From: UBA11612 sp964475755
GTDB lineage: Bacteria > Pseudomonadota > Alphaproteobacteria > Rhodospirillales > Rhodospirillaceae
DNA: 64,000 nucleotides
Reading direction: 5' to 3'
Assembly: GCA_964475755.1 (NCBI GenBank)
Contig: CAYYXR010000004.1
Span: 53,430-117,429, forward strand
How positions within the stretch are numbered: the first letter of the stretch is position 1; each line of letters starts with the position of its first letter. The notes under the pieces are model-generated. The model was not told the origin of the DNA, made no database searches, and saw only the letters and a list, made by a program, of their open reading frames with translations. The position numbers were made by a program, and so were the translations under genes. Of this stretch, positions 33,996 to 43,517 are shown one piece after another.

Positions 33996-34142
33996 TTAAG
34001 TAATAGTTCTTTGCATCATGAGTTCGAGAAGCTCTCCGCGACTTAAATCCTTCCCGTTGAGCTTAACAATTGAAAACGTGTCATCGATAATCCGGCTGCT
34101 TCCATCATGCACATGAACGTGAATGCCTTTTAACACGGCCAT
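33996..34142 (-). CDS. Small ORF (48 aa) coupled to mutY
   Basis: 48 aa starting at ATG 34142, whose first base is the last base of the mutY stop (TAATG), a classic coupling arrangement. The product, MAVLKGIHVHVHDGSSRIID... ending in LMMQRTIT, has a beta-rich first half with alternating His/Val and an amphipathic helix SRGELLELMMQ. No family recognised. The next gene (hypothetical 189 aa) starts 15 bp downstream of its stop. Composition is protein-like and the overlap with mutY argues for translation, but conservation has not been tested. Confidence 0.55.
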   Translation of the reverse strand: MAVLKGIHVHVHDGSSRIIDDTFSIVKLNGKDLSRGELLELMMQRTIT

Positions 34143-35251
34143 TATGAATCGCTTTGTTTGATCGCATGCATCGCCACCTTGCGCATCACGCTGGGCAGTC
34201 CCGCCGATCCGATCTCATCCACCGGCACCCAGATCGCCTCCGGCCCGTCCAATTTTTTGGCCTGGGCCGAGGTGAGATTCGCGCTGTGAACGGTGAGTTC
34301 GAGGTGAAAATGGGTGAATGTGTGCGAAACCGTGCCATTTAGCGTCCTAAACCGTGCGTTCACCGGGGCTTTTTGCGCGTTTGACCGTGCAGCGCGCACG
34401 GCGGAACCGTTGGACTGTACCCACTCCGTGCCCGGTATTTCCGTCATTCCGCCAAGCAATCCGCGGGCTTCACGGCGCCTTAAAAGCACGCAGCCGTCGG
34501 CCCGCACCATCCAAAACGCCGCCCCCGTGCGAACAGGGCGCGCGGTTTTGGGCATCTTGCGGGGCAGGGTTTCGGCGATATTTGCGGCCAAACCCGCGCA
34601 ATTGGCCGCCCACGGACAGCGGGGACACCGGGGCGATTTGGGCGTACACACCGTCGCCCCTAAGTCCATGACCCCTTGGGCGTAATCCCCCGCGCGGGTT
34701 TTTGGCGTTAAATCCGCGGCCAATTCCGTGAGCTTGGCCTTGGATTTCGGCAACGGCTCGGTAACGGCGAACACGCGGGCCATGACCCGCTCCACATTCC
34801 CGTCCACGACAACGGCACTTTTTCCGAACGCAATGACGGCAATCGCCGCGGCGGTATACGGCCCGATGCCCGGCAGCTTGCGAAGCTCCTCTTCGGTGCC
34901 CGGAAATTGTCCGCCGTAATCCTTCGCCACAACGCCGGCGCATTTGTGCAAGTTGCGCGCCCGTGCGTAATACCCGAGCCCGGCCCAGGCGCTCATCACC
35001 GTTTCGATTTTCGCGTTGCTGAGTTTTTCCACCGTCGGCCAACGGCGCAAAAAATCCTCAAAGTACGGTTTGACCGCCGCGACCGTGGTTTGCTGCAGCA
35101 TGATTTCCGACAGCCACACCGCATACGGGTCGGCCTTTTTGCCCGGCAGCGCGCGCCACGGAAGCCGTCTTCTATGCTTGTAGTACCAAGCCAGAAGCGA
35201 CTTTGAAGTGGGTTTTGCGGGCGGTTTGCTGGACGATTTCCTGGACGGCAT
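34142..35251 (-). CDS. mutY: A/G-specific adenine DNA glycosylase
   Basis: 369 aa. Removes adenine opposite 8-oxoguanine. N-terminal HhH-GPD fold: LPWRALPG, SEIMLQQTTVAAV with catalytic Glu E49, LPGIGPYTAAAIAVIAFG helix-hairpin-helix, VVDGNVERVMAR with catalytic Asp, and the [4Fe-4S] loop CTPKSPRCPRCPWAANC. C-terminal Nudix-like domain is recognised by FWMVRADGCVLLRRR and the 8-oxoG recognition part. Normal length. Divergent from the DciA gene (108 bp). Confidence 0.95.
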   Translation of the reverse strand: MPSRKSSSKPPAKPTSKSLLAWYYKHRRRLPWRALPGKKADPYAVWLSEIMLQQTTVAAVKPYFEDFLRRWPTVEKLSNAKIETVMSAWAGLGYYARARNLHKCAGVVAKDYGGQFPGTEEELRKLPGIGPYTAAAIAVIAFGKSAVVVDGNVERVMARVFAVTEPLPKSKAKLTELAADLTPKTRAGDYAQGVMDLGATVCTPKSPRCPRCPWAANCAGLAANIAETLPRKMPKTARPVRTGAAFWMVRADGCVLLRRREARGLLGGMTEIPGTEWVQSNGSAVRAARSNAQKAPVNARFRTLNGTVSHTFTHFHLELTVHSANLTSAQAKKLDGPEAIWVPVDEIGSAGLPSVMRKVAMHAIKQSDS

Positions 35252-35359
35252 AAAGTCAAATTATTGGAGTTTTACGGTAATTCAAGCGCCCGCAACCATC
35301 CCGCGCTTGCGGCAACCCGCAAGGTGGCCCATCCTTGCAGCGCAATTTAGGGATTTCAT

Positions 35360-35881
35360 ATGAAGCAGCCGAAAATCACCGCAGCGGATAAGGGCAAACG
35401 ACTGGCCCGCGGCCCGGTGACCATCGGCACGCTGACCGAGCGCGTCGCCAAACCGGCGCTGGGCAAACGCGGTTTTGCCGGCGGTGAAATTCTCTCGCAT
35501 TGGTCGGAAATCGTCGGCGCCGAACTCGCCGCTTTCGCCGTGCCGCTCGAAGTCAAATTTCCGCGCGGGCGCAACGCCGGGGCGACGCTGGTTTTACGCA
35601 TTGCCTCGGGCGCGGCGGCGGCGATGCTGCAGATGAAAACGCCGCTGATCATCGAGCGCGTAAACCGGTTTTTCGGCTACACCGCCATCGACAAAGTGCA
35701 GGCCGCGCAAGGCCCGCTGCCGCGCAAACCGCTCAAACGCAAAGCTCCGGACGCCGCGCAAATCAACGCCTCCCGGCCCGCCACCGTGTCGGAGGCCCTC
35801 GCTAAACTCGGCGCTGCGGTGAAGCAGCGCGAAGACCATTCCCTCAACGCCACGAGTCAACACCAGGTGAACCGATCTTGA
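35360..35881 (+). CDS. DUF721 family protein (DciA-like)
   Basis: 173 aa. Core ILSHWSEIVGAELAAFAVPL then RIASGAAAAMLQMKTPLIIERVN matches the DUF721/DciA domain, a replicative helicase loader accessory in many bacteria lacking DnaC. The C-terminal ~60 residues are basic/Ala-rich and look disordered. The mutY - DUF721 - dsbA - smc neighbourhood is a familiar alphaproteobacterial order. Its stop overlaps the next ATG by one base (TGATG). Confidence 0.85.
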   Translation: MKQPKITAADKGKRLARGPVTIGTLTERVAKPALGKRGFAGGEILSHWSEIVGAELAAFAVPLEVKFPRGRNAGATLVLRIASGAAAAMLQMKTPLIIERVNRFFGYTAIDKVQAAQGPLPRKPLKRKAPDAAQINASRPATVSEALAKLGAAVKQREDHSLNATSQHQVNRS

Positions 35882-36753
35882 TGACCAAGAGCCGCGTTTT
35901 CTTTGCTGCCGCATTGTTGTCCGCCGCCGCCGCGCCGGGTTTGCAAACCACCGCCCAGGCGCAAGGGTTCGACACCATCGCGTCGTCGGTCACCGATACG
36001 TTCCAATACGCCATCGATCTTCTGCCGCGCGACGTCACCGCGATCCGGTTGGGCGTCGGTCCGGTGGTCCTGCCCGAGTACATGGGCGATGACCGCTACA
36101 AGATCAGCCCTGCGCCGCTCATCTCGCTGCGCTACCGCGACTGGTTCGAGATCGACAACAACGAATTGAAGATCACCGCGCGCAGTAAATTGGTAAACAC
36201 CCGCACCGAAGTCGGCGGCGGGCGGCTGCGCTTCGGCCCGTTGATCATCCTCGACTTCGGGCGCGATGAAAACGACAGCAACGATCTCATCGGCCTTGGC
36301 AATGTCGGCACCTCTCTCGAGCTCGGCGCTTTTGTTGGTTATGCCTACGGCCCGGTGCGCGGGCGCATCAAAGCCAAATACGATGTGGCCGGCGGCCACG
36401 GCGGCGCGCTCATCAAGGGCGATGTGTCGCTCGCCGTATACAGAGACGAAAAACTTTCCGTGGGTTCGGTCGCCTCGGTGACCTGGGCCTCGTCCGATTA
36501 CATGAATTCTTATTTCGGCATCACCGGCGCGCAATCTGTGGGCTCGGGCCTTGCGGTCTATGCCCCCGGCTCGGGCTTCCGCGATTTCTCCCTGGGCCTC
36601 GGCGGCAACTACGCCATCAACGACCGCTTCTCGGTGATTTCCAACGTCGGCTATTCGCGCCTTCTGAAAGACGCCAAGAACAGCCCGCTGGTGGCCCAGC
36701 GCGGCTCGCCCAACCAGTGGCAGTTCAGCTCCTACGTGGTGTATTCCTTTTAA
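35881..36753 (+). CDS. MipA/OmpV family outer membrane protein
   Basis: 290 aa. Sec signal peptide ending near AQAQG (about residue 28), then beta-barrel-like alternation. Family marks are VGPVVLPEYMGDDRYKISPA, PLISLRYRDWFEID, RFGPLIILDFGRDEN and the C-terminal YVVYSF ending in Phe, which suits BAM recognition. Related proteins scaffold murein hydrolases or act as OmpV-like porins. It overlaps the DUF721 stop by one base, so it is translationally coupled although functionally unrelated. A TTG directly before the ATG is an unlikely start. Confidence 0.88.
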   Translation: MTKSRVFFAAALLSAAAAPGLQTTAQAQGFDTIASSVTDTFQYAIDLLPRDVTAIRLGVGPVVLPEYMGDDRYKISPAPLISLRYRDWFEIDNNELKITARSKLVNTRTEVGGGRLRFGPLIILDFGRDENDSNDLIGLGNVGTSLELGAFVGYAYGPVRGRIKAKYDVAGGHGGALIKGDVSLAVYRDEKLSVGSVASVTWASSDYMNSYFGITGAQSVGSGLAVYAPGSGFRDFSLGLGGNYAINDRFSVISNVGYSRLLKDAKNSPLVAQRGSPNQWQFSSYVVYSF

Positions 36754-36864
36754 AGCGCGGTCAGCGGCCTGAAATCATTGGCGGTCTTGCCCTATAATCG
36801 CCCGAATCCGGGTGCACATCAGAGCGTGCCGGGGCGGATATGGGGCCGCCCAAAGGAACTGCGT

Positions 36865-37407
36865 ATGAACCGATCTGCGATCACATCTGCGGCCTGCTTT
36901 GCCGTTGCCGCCCTGCTATGGAGCCTCGCGGGCCCGCCCTTGGCCGCGCCCGCCTTGGCGCAAGAAGAAGGTGATGCGCAAAAGGACGAGAAGATCACCG
37001 ACCCCAACGATCCGGGATTCATCCTGGAGGACAGTCCGTCCTACCGCCGCTCGAGCGGCGATAACCAATGCATCTTCTTCCGCACCCTTTACGACTGGCG
37101 GGCGCTGAATCGAACGCACCTGATCGTCTGGGCGCCCTCACGCAAACAAGCGTATCTCCTTCAGCTCGACCGGCCCTGCTGGGGCCTACGCTTTACCAAC
37201 AACCTCGGCTTTTACTCGCGCGATTCGAGCCTGTGCCCGTATGGCGGCGATGCGATCATCGTTGACGACGGCATCGGCAACGAGCGCTGCACCATCGGCT
37301 CCATCACCAAACTGACCGACGAATCCCTGAAATCCATCCTCGATCAGGCACCGGGCCGCCGCCGGGCCAGCCAGGACGAGGACGAAGCGGAAAACGACGC
37401 CGAATAG
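36865..37407 (+). CDS. DUF6491 family protein, exported
   Basis: 180 aa. Signal peptide (ITSAACFAVAALLWSLAGPP to ALAQ) then a small domain with CIFFRTLYDWRALNRTHLIV, LLQLDRPCWGLRFTNNLG and LCPYGGDAIIV, which corresponds to DUF6491. Three or more cysteines in the mature part could form disulfides in the periplasm; a DsbA-like gene is next. ATG 36865 has AAAGGA upstream. The acidic C-terminal tail is low-complexity. Role unknown. Confidence 0.75.
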   Translation: MNRSAITSAACFAVAALLWSLAGPPLAAPALAQEEGDAQKDEKITDPNDPGFILEDSPSYRRSSGDNQCIFFRTLYDWRALNRTHLIVWAPSRKQAYLLQLDRPCWGLRFTNNLGFYSRDSSLCPYGGDAIIVDDGIGNERCTIGSITKLTDESLKSILDQAPGRRRASQDEDEAENDAE

Positions 37408-37545
37408 GCCCGGTAAATCGCGGAATTCCTTGGGGTTTTTTCCCGCGCCTTTTCCTCTTTTATGTTCGTCTAAAAATCTCCACAAATGGTACAGATGTTG
37501 GTAATGAACCCCATCATCTAGGCCTATCGCCTCGGGAGGAAATCG

Positions 37546-38172
37546 GTGAACGCATTCAGAAAAACAGCGGCTTTGGTGGCTATTTTGGCCGTCGGCGGCG
37601 TCGGATTCAGCGCCTGTGCGCAGGAAGACTCGGCGGCCTCCTCGGACGTGGTCTACAAGGAATTCGTGGAAGGCAACCCGGATGCGCCGGTCACCGTGTT
37701 GGAATACGCCTCGCTGACCTGCTCGCACTGCGCCAACTTCTACAATCACGGCTATCCACAGCTGAAAGAGCAGTACATCGACACCGGCAAGATCCGGTTC
37801 GTGTTCCGCGACTTCCCGACCGCGCCGCAGCAGCTGGCGACGGCGGCGGCCATGGTGGCGCGCTGCGCGCCGGAAGGCCGCGGCAAGACCATCATCGGCA
37901 TGATCTTCAAGAACCAGGGCGACTTTTTCCAGAACCCGAACGATTCCATTCGCGGCTACGCGCAATTGGCGGGCATGACCTCGGAGGAAGTGGACGCCTG
38001 TTTGAAGAATCAAAACGTGTTCGACGAGATTGAACGTGTCGCAACCACGGCGGTGAACGTATATAAGGTGCGCGCAACGCCGACGTTTTTCGTCAACGAC
38101 GAAATGGTCGAGGGCGAAGTGTGGGAGACGTTGAAGAACACCATCGACGACGCGCTTGAAGACGCCGAATAA
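37546..38172 (+). CDS. DsbA family thiol:disulfide protein
   Basis: 208 aa, GTG start with GGGAGGA upstream. Signal peptide with a possible lipobox (GFSAC, C24). Thioredoxin-fold DsbA-like core: VTVLEYASLTCSHCANFYNH carries the CSHC active site, then RFVFRDFPTAPQQLATAAAM and VRATPTFFVNDEMVEG with the cis-Pro loop. It catalyses disulfide formation or exchange in the periplasm. This family commonly precedes smc in alphaproteobacteria, as here (95 bp). Confidence 0.93.
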   Translation: MNAFRKTAALVAILAVGGVGFSACAQEDSAASSDVVYKEFVEGNPDAPVTVLEYASLTCSHCANFYNHGYPQLKEQYIDTGKIRFVFRDFPTAPQQLATAAAMVARCAPEGRGKTIIGMIFKNQGDFFQNPNDSIRGYAQLAGMTSEEVDACLKNQNVFDEIERVATTAVNVYKVRATPTFFVNDEMVEGEVWETLKNTIDDALEDAE

Positions 38173-38267
38173 ACCGGCGCGCTTAAACAGGGGCATACAA
38201 TTAAGGGGCAACTAGAACCGCGCCCGCTATCGCGGGACCATGCGGCGTACTTCGGAGCAAATATTAC

Positions 38268-41200
38268 TTGGTAGCGTTTTCAAAACTCCGGCTATCCGGA
38301 TTCAAGTCTTTCGTCGATGGGACGGAACTCATCATTCAGCCCGGCCTAACCGGGATTGTCGGCCCCAATGGCTGCGGAAAATCGAACGTTGTTGAAGCCC
38401 TGCGCTGGGTGATGGGGGAAACCTCCGCCAAGCAGCTGCGCGGCGGCGAAATGAACGAGGTGATCTTCGGCGGCACCCGCGACCGGCCTGCGCGCAATAT
38501 CGCCGAGGTCTCCGTCTTTCTCGACAATCCGACCCGTAACGCGTCCGCGCAGTTCAATGATTCGGACGACTTGGAAGTCACGCGCCGCATCGAGCGCGAC
38601 AAGGGCTCGGTGTACAAAGTGAACGGCCGCGACGTGCGTGCCAAAGACGTACAGCTCCTGTTTGCCGATATCGCAACCGGCGCGCGCTCCACCGCCATGG
38701 TGAGCCAGGGACGCATCGGCGCGATCATCAATGCCAAACCGGCGCAGCGCCGCAACCTTCTGGAAGAAGCCGCCGGCATCACCGGCTTGCACAACCGCCG
38801 CCATGAAGCCGAACTGCGCTTGAAGGCCGCCGAGGAAAACCTCAATCGCCTGAATGACGTGATCCAGGCATTGGAAGGCCAGCTTGAAGGCTTGAAAAAA
38901 CAGGCCCGCCAAGCCGCACGCTACCGCACGATTTCCGATTCCATCCGCTCCGCCGAAGCCTTGGTGCTCACCATCAAGCGCAGCGAAGTCTCCGAGAAAT
39001 TGGAAGCCGCACGCCAAGCCTTGAAAGAGGCTGAGGAAGTGGTGAACGAGCGCACCGGTGAAGCCGGTTCGGCCTCGGCCGTGCAGGCGGACGCCGCCGC
39101 GCATATGCCCGAGCTGCGCAAAGCCGAAGCGGAAGCCGCGGCGAAGTATCAGCACTTCGTCATTGCCCGCGAAAAGCTCGACGAAGAGCTTGAGCGCGTG
39201 AACAACGCCCGCGAAGCGGCGGAAATGCGCCGCGCGCAAATCAAGGACGACCTGGAACGCGAAAGCGCGCGTCTGTCCGACGCCACCACCGCCATCGAGC
39301 GCATCGAGGAAGAGCGGAACAAACTGAACGCGGAATCCGCCGCCGAAGCCGGCGACCGTGAAAAATCGCGCGAAACCCTGATGAACGCGGCGAAAGCCGT
39401 GGAAGCGGTGGAAGAAGAACTCTCGCGCCTGAACCGGCAGATCTCGGACGGGGATACCTCCCGCGCCGCCGCACGCCAGCAGCTCAACGAAAACGAGATG
39501 CGCCGCCAGCGCGCCGAACGCCGCGTCTCAGAAGCCACGCAGCAATTGGAGATCGTGCAGCAAAACGCCCTGTCGCCGGAAACGGTGGCAGCGGAAGAAC
39601 GCAACGCCTCTGAGTCGGAAGCGATGCTGGCCGGGGCGCGCACCGCGTGGGAAGACTGCGAAGCCGAACGGGCGCGCACCCAAACGGCCTACGAATCCTT
39701 CCGCGAGGATGCGCAGGGTAAAGCCACCGAACACACCAAGCTTCAGGCCGAAGCCAACGCGCTGGAAGAATTGTTGGCCGATCCCAAGACCGAAGGCTCG
39801 TGGACGCCGATCATTGATTCCGTGTCCGTTGATCCTGGTTTTGAAGGCGCGCTCGGCGCGGCCATGGGCGATGACCTGGCCGCCGCGGGCGATGACACCT
39901 CGCCGATCCGCTGGAACGAATTGCCGCCGTTCATGCAGCCCTCGCCGCTGCCCGAAGGCGCGCAGCCGCTGGCGAACTTCGTGCGCGCGCCGGGACGTTT
40001 GGGACGGCGCCTCTCGCAGATCGGCGTTGTCGAAAACGCCGAGATCGGTGCGCAGATGGTTTCGCAACTGAAAGTCGGTCAACGTCTTGTCACCAAGGCG
40101 GGCGATTTGTGGCGCTGGGACGGCTTCATGGCCGCCGCCGGCGCGCCCACCGCCGCCGCAACGCGCCTCAAACAACGCAACCGCTTGAAGGAACTGCGCG
40201 GCAGTTTGGAGTCTTCCTCCGCCGCGCTCCGTGAAGCCGAAGAGACCGTTGAAGGCGCGAAGAATGCGGTGGCCACGGCGCAGCAAGCCGAACAGGCCGC
40301 GCGCGCCGAAGTGCGCAAGGCCGAAGATGCGCGCAACGCCGCACGCGAAGCTTTGGGCGAGTTGCGCCAGAAGATGGCCGCCCTGGAAGGCCGCGTGGCC
40401 AGCATCGAGGACAGCCGCAGCCAATTGCAGGCCGAACACGACGACGCCAAGGCGCAGATCGACGCCGCGCAAGCCAGGCTCAATGAACTGGGCGACGGCG
40501 CGGGGTTGCGGGCCGAAGTGGAGAGCAAGCAAAGCGGCCTATCGCAACTTCGTCAGGACCTGATGGAAGCGCGCGCGAGTTACGACTTCCTCGCCCGTCA
40601 GGCTGAGGACCGTTCGCGCCGCATTTCCGCGTTGGAAAGCGAAGCGGAATCCTGGACCGCGCGCAAAGCCGAAGCCGAACGGCAGCAGGGCGAATTGCAG
40701 CAACGCCAAAACGCGGCGCAAGAAGAGATCACCTCGCTGGCCAACCGTCCGGCGGAAATCGAGGCTCAGCGCAATGCATTGATGGGCGAGTTGGAAAAGG
40801 CCGAGGCCGAACGGCGCAAAATGGGCGACGCCCTGGCCGAAGGCGAAGCCAAACTGGCCGAAGCGGACAAAGCTCTGCGCGAAGCCGAACACGCGCTTTC
40901 AGCCGCGCGCGAAGAGCGCGTACGCCGCGAGTCAATGGTGGCGCAAACCACGCAATCGCTGTCGGTGATCGACGGCAATATCCGCGAGCGCATTTCCTGC
41001 GAGCCGGAAGAAGTGCGCGGCTTCACCAAGCTGAAGGAAGACGAAGAGCCGCCGACATTGGAACAGGCGGAAAAGCGCCTGCAACGCCTGCTGTCCGAGC
41101 GCGATAACCTGGGCGCCATCAACCTGCGCGCCGAACAGGAAAGCGAAGAACTGATGGAACAGATCGGCGGGCTGACCACCGAGCGCGACGATTTAGTGGG

Positions 41201-41735
41201 CGCCATCGAGCGCCTGCGTGAAGGCATCAACAAGCTGAACAAGGAAGGGCGCGAGCGTCTGCTCAAATCCTTCCGCGAAGTGAACGGGCATTTCTCCAAC
41301 CTGTTCGCCAAACTGTTCGGCGGCGGCCGCGCGCATCTCTCGCTGACCGAAGCCGACGACCCGCTGGAAGCCGGTTTGGAAATCATGGCGAGCCCGCCGG
41401 GCAAACGCCTGGGCAACCTCGGGCTTCTGTCCGGGGGTGAGCAAGCCCTGACCGCGCTGGCCTTGTTGTTCGCGGTGTTCATGACCAACCCCGCGCCCAT
41501 CTGCGTGCTGGACGAGGTGGACGCCCCGCTGGACGATGCCAACGTGGACCGCTTCTGCCGCCTATTGGCCGAGATCATCAAGCAGACCGAAACCCGCGTG
41601 CTGGTGGTGACTCACCACCGCATGACCATGGCGCGCATGGATAGATTATTCGGTGTGACGATGGCCGAGCGCGGCGTCTCGCGCCTGGTGTCGGTGGACC
41701 TGAAGGCCGCCGAAGAAATGCGGGATGTAGCTTAA
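38268..41735 (+). CDS. smc: Chromosome segregation protein SMC
   Basis: 1,155 aa. SMC ATPase that compacts and arranges the chromosome with ScpAB. N-terminal half-domain: KLRLSGFKSFVDGTEL and Walker A GPNGCGKSN (32-40). Long coiled coils rich in Ala/Glu/Arg flank a compact hinge region around residues 500-600. C-terminal: signature LLSGGEQALTALALLF and Walker B ICVLDEVDAPLDDANV. Start is TTG 38268 with CGGAG 10-11 nt upstream; no ATG is available before the conserved N-terminus, so the rare start is likely real. Confidence 0.96.
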   Translation: MVAFSKLRLSGFKSFVDGTELIIQPGLTGIVGPNGCGKSNVVEALRWVMGETSAKQLRGGEMNEVIFGGTRDRPARNIAEVSVFLDNPTRNASAQFNDSDDLEVTRRIERDKGSVYKVNGRDVRAKDVQLLFADIATGARSTAMVSQGRIGAIINAKPAQRRNLLEEAAGITGLHNRRHEAELRLKAAEENLNRLNDVIQALEGQLEGLKKQARQAARYRTISDSIRSAEALVLTIKRSEVSEKLEAARQALKEAEEVVNERTGEAGSASAVQADAAAHMPELRKAEAEAAAKYQHFVIAREKLDEELERVNNAREAAEMRRAQIKDDLERESARLSDATTAIERIEEERNKLNAESAAEAGDREKSRETLMNAAKAVEAVEEELSRLNRQISDGDTSRAAARQQLNENEMRRQRAERRVSEATQQLEIVQQNALSPETVAAEERNASESEAMLAGARTAWEDCEAERARTQTAYESFREDAQGKATEHTKLQAEANALEELLADPKTEGSWTPIIDSVSVDPGFEGALGAAMGDDLAAAGDDTSPIRWNELPPFMQPSPLPEGAQPLANFVRAPGRLGRRLSQIGVVENAEIGAQMVSQLKVGQRLVTKAGDLWRWDGFMAAAGAPTAAATRLKQRNRLKELRGSLESSSAALREAEETVEGAKNAVATAQQAEQAARAEVRKAEDARNAAREALGELRQKMAALEGRVASIEDSRSQLQAEHDDAKAQIDAAQARLNELGDGAGLRAEVESKQSGLSQLRQDLMEARASYDFLARQAEDRSRRISALESEAESWTARKAEAERQQGELQQRQNAAQEEITSLANRPAEIEAQRNALMGELEKAEAERRKMGDALAEGEAKLAEADKALREAEHALSAAREERVRRESMVAQTTQSLSVIDGNIRERISCEPEEVRGFTKLKEDEEPPTLEQAEKRLQRLLSERDNLGAINLRAEQESEELMEQIGGLTTERDDLVGAIERLREGINKLNKEGRERLLKSFREVNGHFSNLFAKLFGGGRAHLSLTEADDPLEAGLEIMASPPGKRLGNLGLLSGGEQALTALALLFAVFMTNPAPICVLDEVDAPLDDANVDRFCRLLAEIIKQTETRVLVVTHHRMTMARMDRLFGVTMAERGVSRLVSVDLKAAEEMRDVA

Positions 41736-41824
41736 TTTCATATCCCGAAATTTCGCCATTTTCTGAATTCGCTCAGCCAAAATTGTTATGCAATTTCAGC
41801 ATGATAGGGTGTCGGGATTCCGCC

Positions 41825-41853
41825 TTGACACCCCTCAGGCACCCCCCTATGTT
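41825..41853 (+). promoter_or_regulatory. Sigma70-type promoter for the F0 operon
   Basis: TTGACA (41825-41830), 17-nt spacer, TATGTT (41848-41853). The inferred transcript start near 41860 leaves a leader of about 150 nt before atpI. Spacing and -35 are optimal. Confidence 0.65.
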
Positions 41854-42011
41854 TCGCCCGCTTTTCGCGGCGCAATTGACTGAGATCCGGGATTTTTCGG
41901 CGGCAAACACTGTCACTCACACCCAAATCTGAGCAGGACGGGACCATTCCCCTTGCACGAACGGGTGATCAGGTGTCCAAGGGGCCTTAAAACCCCTCGG
42001 GAATCGTCCAA

Positions 42012-42410
42012 ATGAGCGATCAACAGCCCCCAAACCGCCTGGAAGACATCGACGCACGGCTGAAAGCCGCGCAAAACGCGCGCGCCGAGAAGCACAAGGC
42101 CGGGTTCAGAGAGCGGGAAAATTCCCGCAGCATGGGCCTGGGCATGAGGATTGGCATAGAACTGGTTGTGGCTGTGCTGGCGGGCGGCGGAATTGGCTTG
42201 TTCATCGATAACAGGCTCAATACAACACCCATCTTCATGCTGGCTTTTCTGGCCCTGGGGTTTACGGCGGGCGTGCTGAACGTGGTGCGCATCGGCCGGG
42301 GGCTGGACGAGGCCGTGGGCGTCGGACGGGCGGTGCGCGAAAAGCAGGACCGAGAGGCCGGAGCCCACACGGACGAGGCTGACGAGAAGACAACAAAAGC
42401 GCCGGAGTGA
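42012..42410 (+). CDS. atpI: AtpI/AtpZ family F0-associated protein
   Basis: 132 aa. Two transmembrane segments (IGIELVVAVLAGGGIGLFI and IFMLAFLALGFTAGVLNVV) between charged tails. Members aid c-ring assembly or Mg2+ transport linked to ATP synthase. The position directly before atpB supports the call. ATG 42012 lies in a leader that contains GGGGCCTTAAAACCCC-like repeats. Confidence 0.86.
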   Translation: MSDQQPPNRLEDIDARLKAAQNARAEKHKAGFRERENSRSMGLGMRIGIELVVAVLAGGGIGLFIDNRLNTTPIFMLAFLALGFTAGVLNVVRIGRGLDEAVGVGRAVREKQDREAGAHTDEADEKTTKAPE

Positions 42411-42441
42411 ACCGGCGTTTTAAAGTGCGAGAGCAAAATTG

Positions 42442-43200
42442 ATGGAACACGCCGAAGAACATGGAGCTGCCGCCGCGCACGGCCCCATGGAGCAGTTTGA
42501 AATCTCTCCGATCATTCCCATTCACGTCGGCGGTTACGATATTTCCTTCACCAACTCCGCGATGTTCATGGTGTTCGCCGTGATCGCCTCGGCCCTTCTG
42601 TTCTGGGGCGGGACGCGCCAGCGCACCATGGTGCCGGGCCGCCTGCAGGCCACCGTCGAAATGCTGTATGAGTTCGTGGCCGACATGGTGAAGTCGAACA
42701 CCGGCAAGGAGGGCATGCCCTACTTCCCGTTCATCTTCACGCTGTTCCTGTTCATTCTATTCGGCAATGTGCTGGGTCTGTTGCCCTATTCGTTCACCTT
42801 CACCTCGCACATCGTGTTGACCGGGGCCATGGCTGCCTTCGTGTTCATCGGTGTGACGATTTTGGGCTTCGTGAAACACGGCTTTCATTTCTTTTCGCTG
42901 TTCGTGCCGCCGGGCGCGCCGTTGGTCATGGCGATCGGCCTGTTTCCGCTGGAGCTGTTCTCCTATCTCATCCGCCCCTTCAGCCTGTCCTTGCGTCTGT
43001 TCGCCAACATGCTGGCCGGACACGTGCTGCTGAAGGTGCTGGCGGGTTTCATTATTTCGCTGGGGCTGATTTTCGGCTGGATCCCGTTTGCCGCTGTGTT
43101 CGCGGTGACGATGCTGGAAATCCTGGTGGCCCTGATTCAGGCCTATGTGTTCGCGCTGTTGACGACACTGTATCTCAACGACGCGCTCCACCTGCACTAA
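42442..43200 (+). CDS. atpB: ATP synthase F0 subunit a
   Basis: 252 aa, integral membrane proton-channel subunit. Several hydrophobic helices; the conserved fourth-helix stretch LIRPFSLSLRLFANMLAGH carries the essential Arg that interacts with the c-ring, and the last helix has ALIQAYVFALLTTLYLND. Starts at ATG 42442, directly following a TTG. Part of atpI-atpB-atpE-atpF'-atpF. Confidence 0.97.
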   Translation: MEHAEEHGAAAAHGPMEQFEISPIIPIHVGGYDISFTNSAMFMVFAVIASALLFWGGTRQRTMVPGRLQATVEMLYEFVADMVKSNTGKEGMPYFPFIFTLFLFILFGNVLGLLPYSFTFTSHIVLTGAMAAFVFIGVTILGFVKHGFHFFSLFVPPGAPLVMAIGLFPLELFSYLIRPFSLSLRLFANMLAGHVLLKVLAGFIISLGLIFGWIPFAAVFAVTMLEILVALIQAYVFALLTTLYLNDALHLH

Positions 43201-43261
43201 GATTTTTCGAGATACCAAACGTTCAACAAACCAACTCTTCGTTCACGAAAGGATTAGAGAC

Positions 43262-43486
43262 ATGGAAACAGAAGCAGCAAAGATGATCGGCGCCGGCCTT
43301 GCCGCCATCGGCGTTATCGGTGGTGGTGTCGGTGTGGGTACCGTGTTCGGCCAGTACATGCAGGCCGCCGCGCGCAACCCCTCGATGTCCAACGAACTGC
43401 GCACGTTCGCGTTCCTGGGCTTCGCCCTGTCGGAAGCCACGGCGCTGTTCGCCCTGGTGGTCGCGCTCATCATCCTGTTCACCTAA
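43262..43486 (+). CDS. atpE: ATP synthase F0 subunit c
   Basis: 74 aa, two-helix hairpin of the proton-driven ring. First helix has GGGVGVGTVFG; the loop has ARNPSM; the second helix carries the proton-binding Glu E58 in FALSEATALF. The glycine-rich pattern is of the standard H+-coupled type; the extra Na+-binding residues are not evident. Confidence 0.97.
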   Translation: METEAAKMIGAGLAAIGVIGGGVGVGTVFGQYMQAAARNPSMSNELRTFAFLGFALSEATALFALVVALIILFT

Positions 43487-43517
43487 GACAGCCTTAAGGC
43501 TTTAGGGAAAACGGCTG

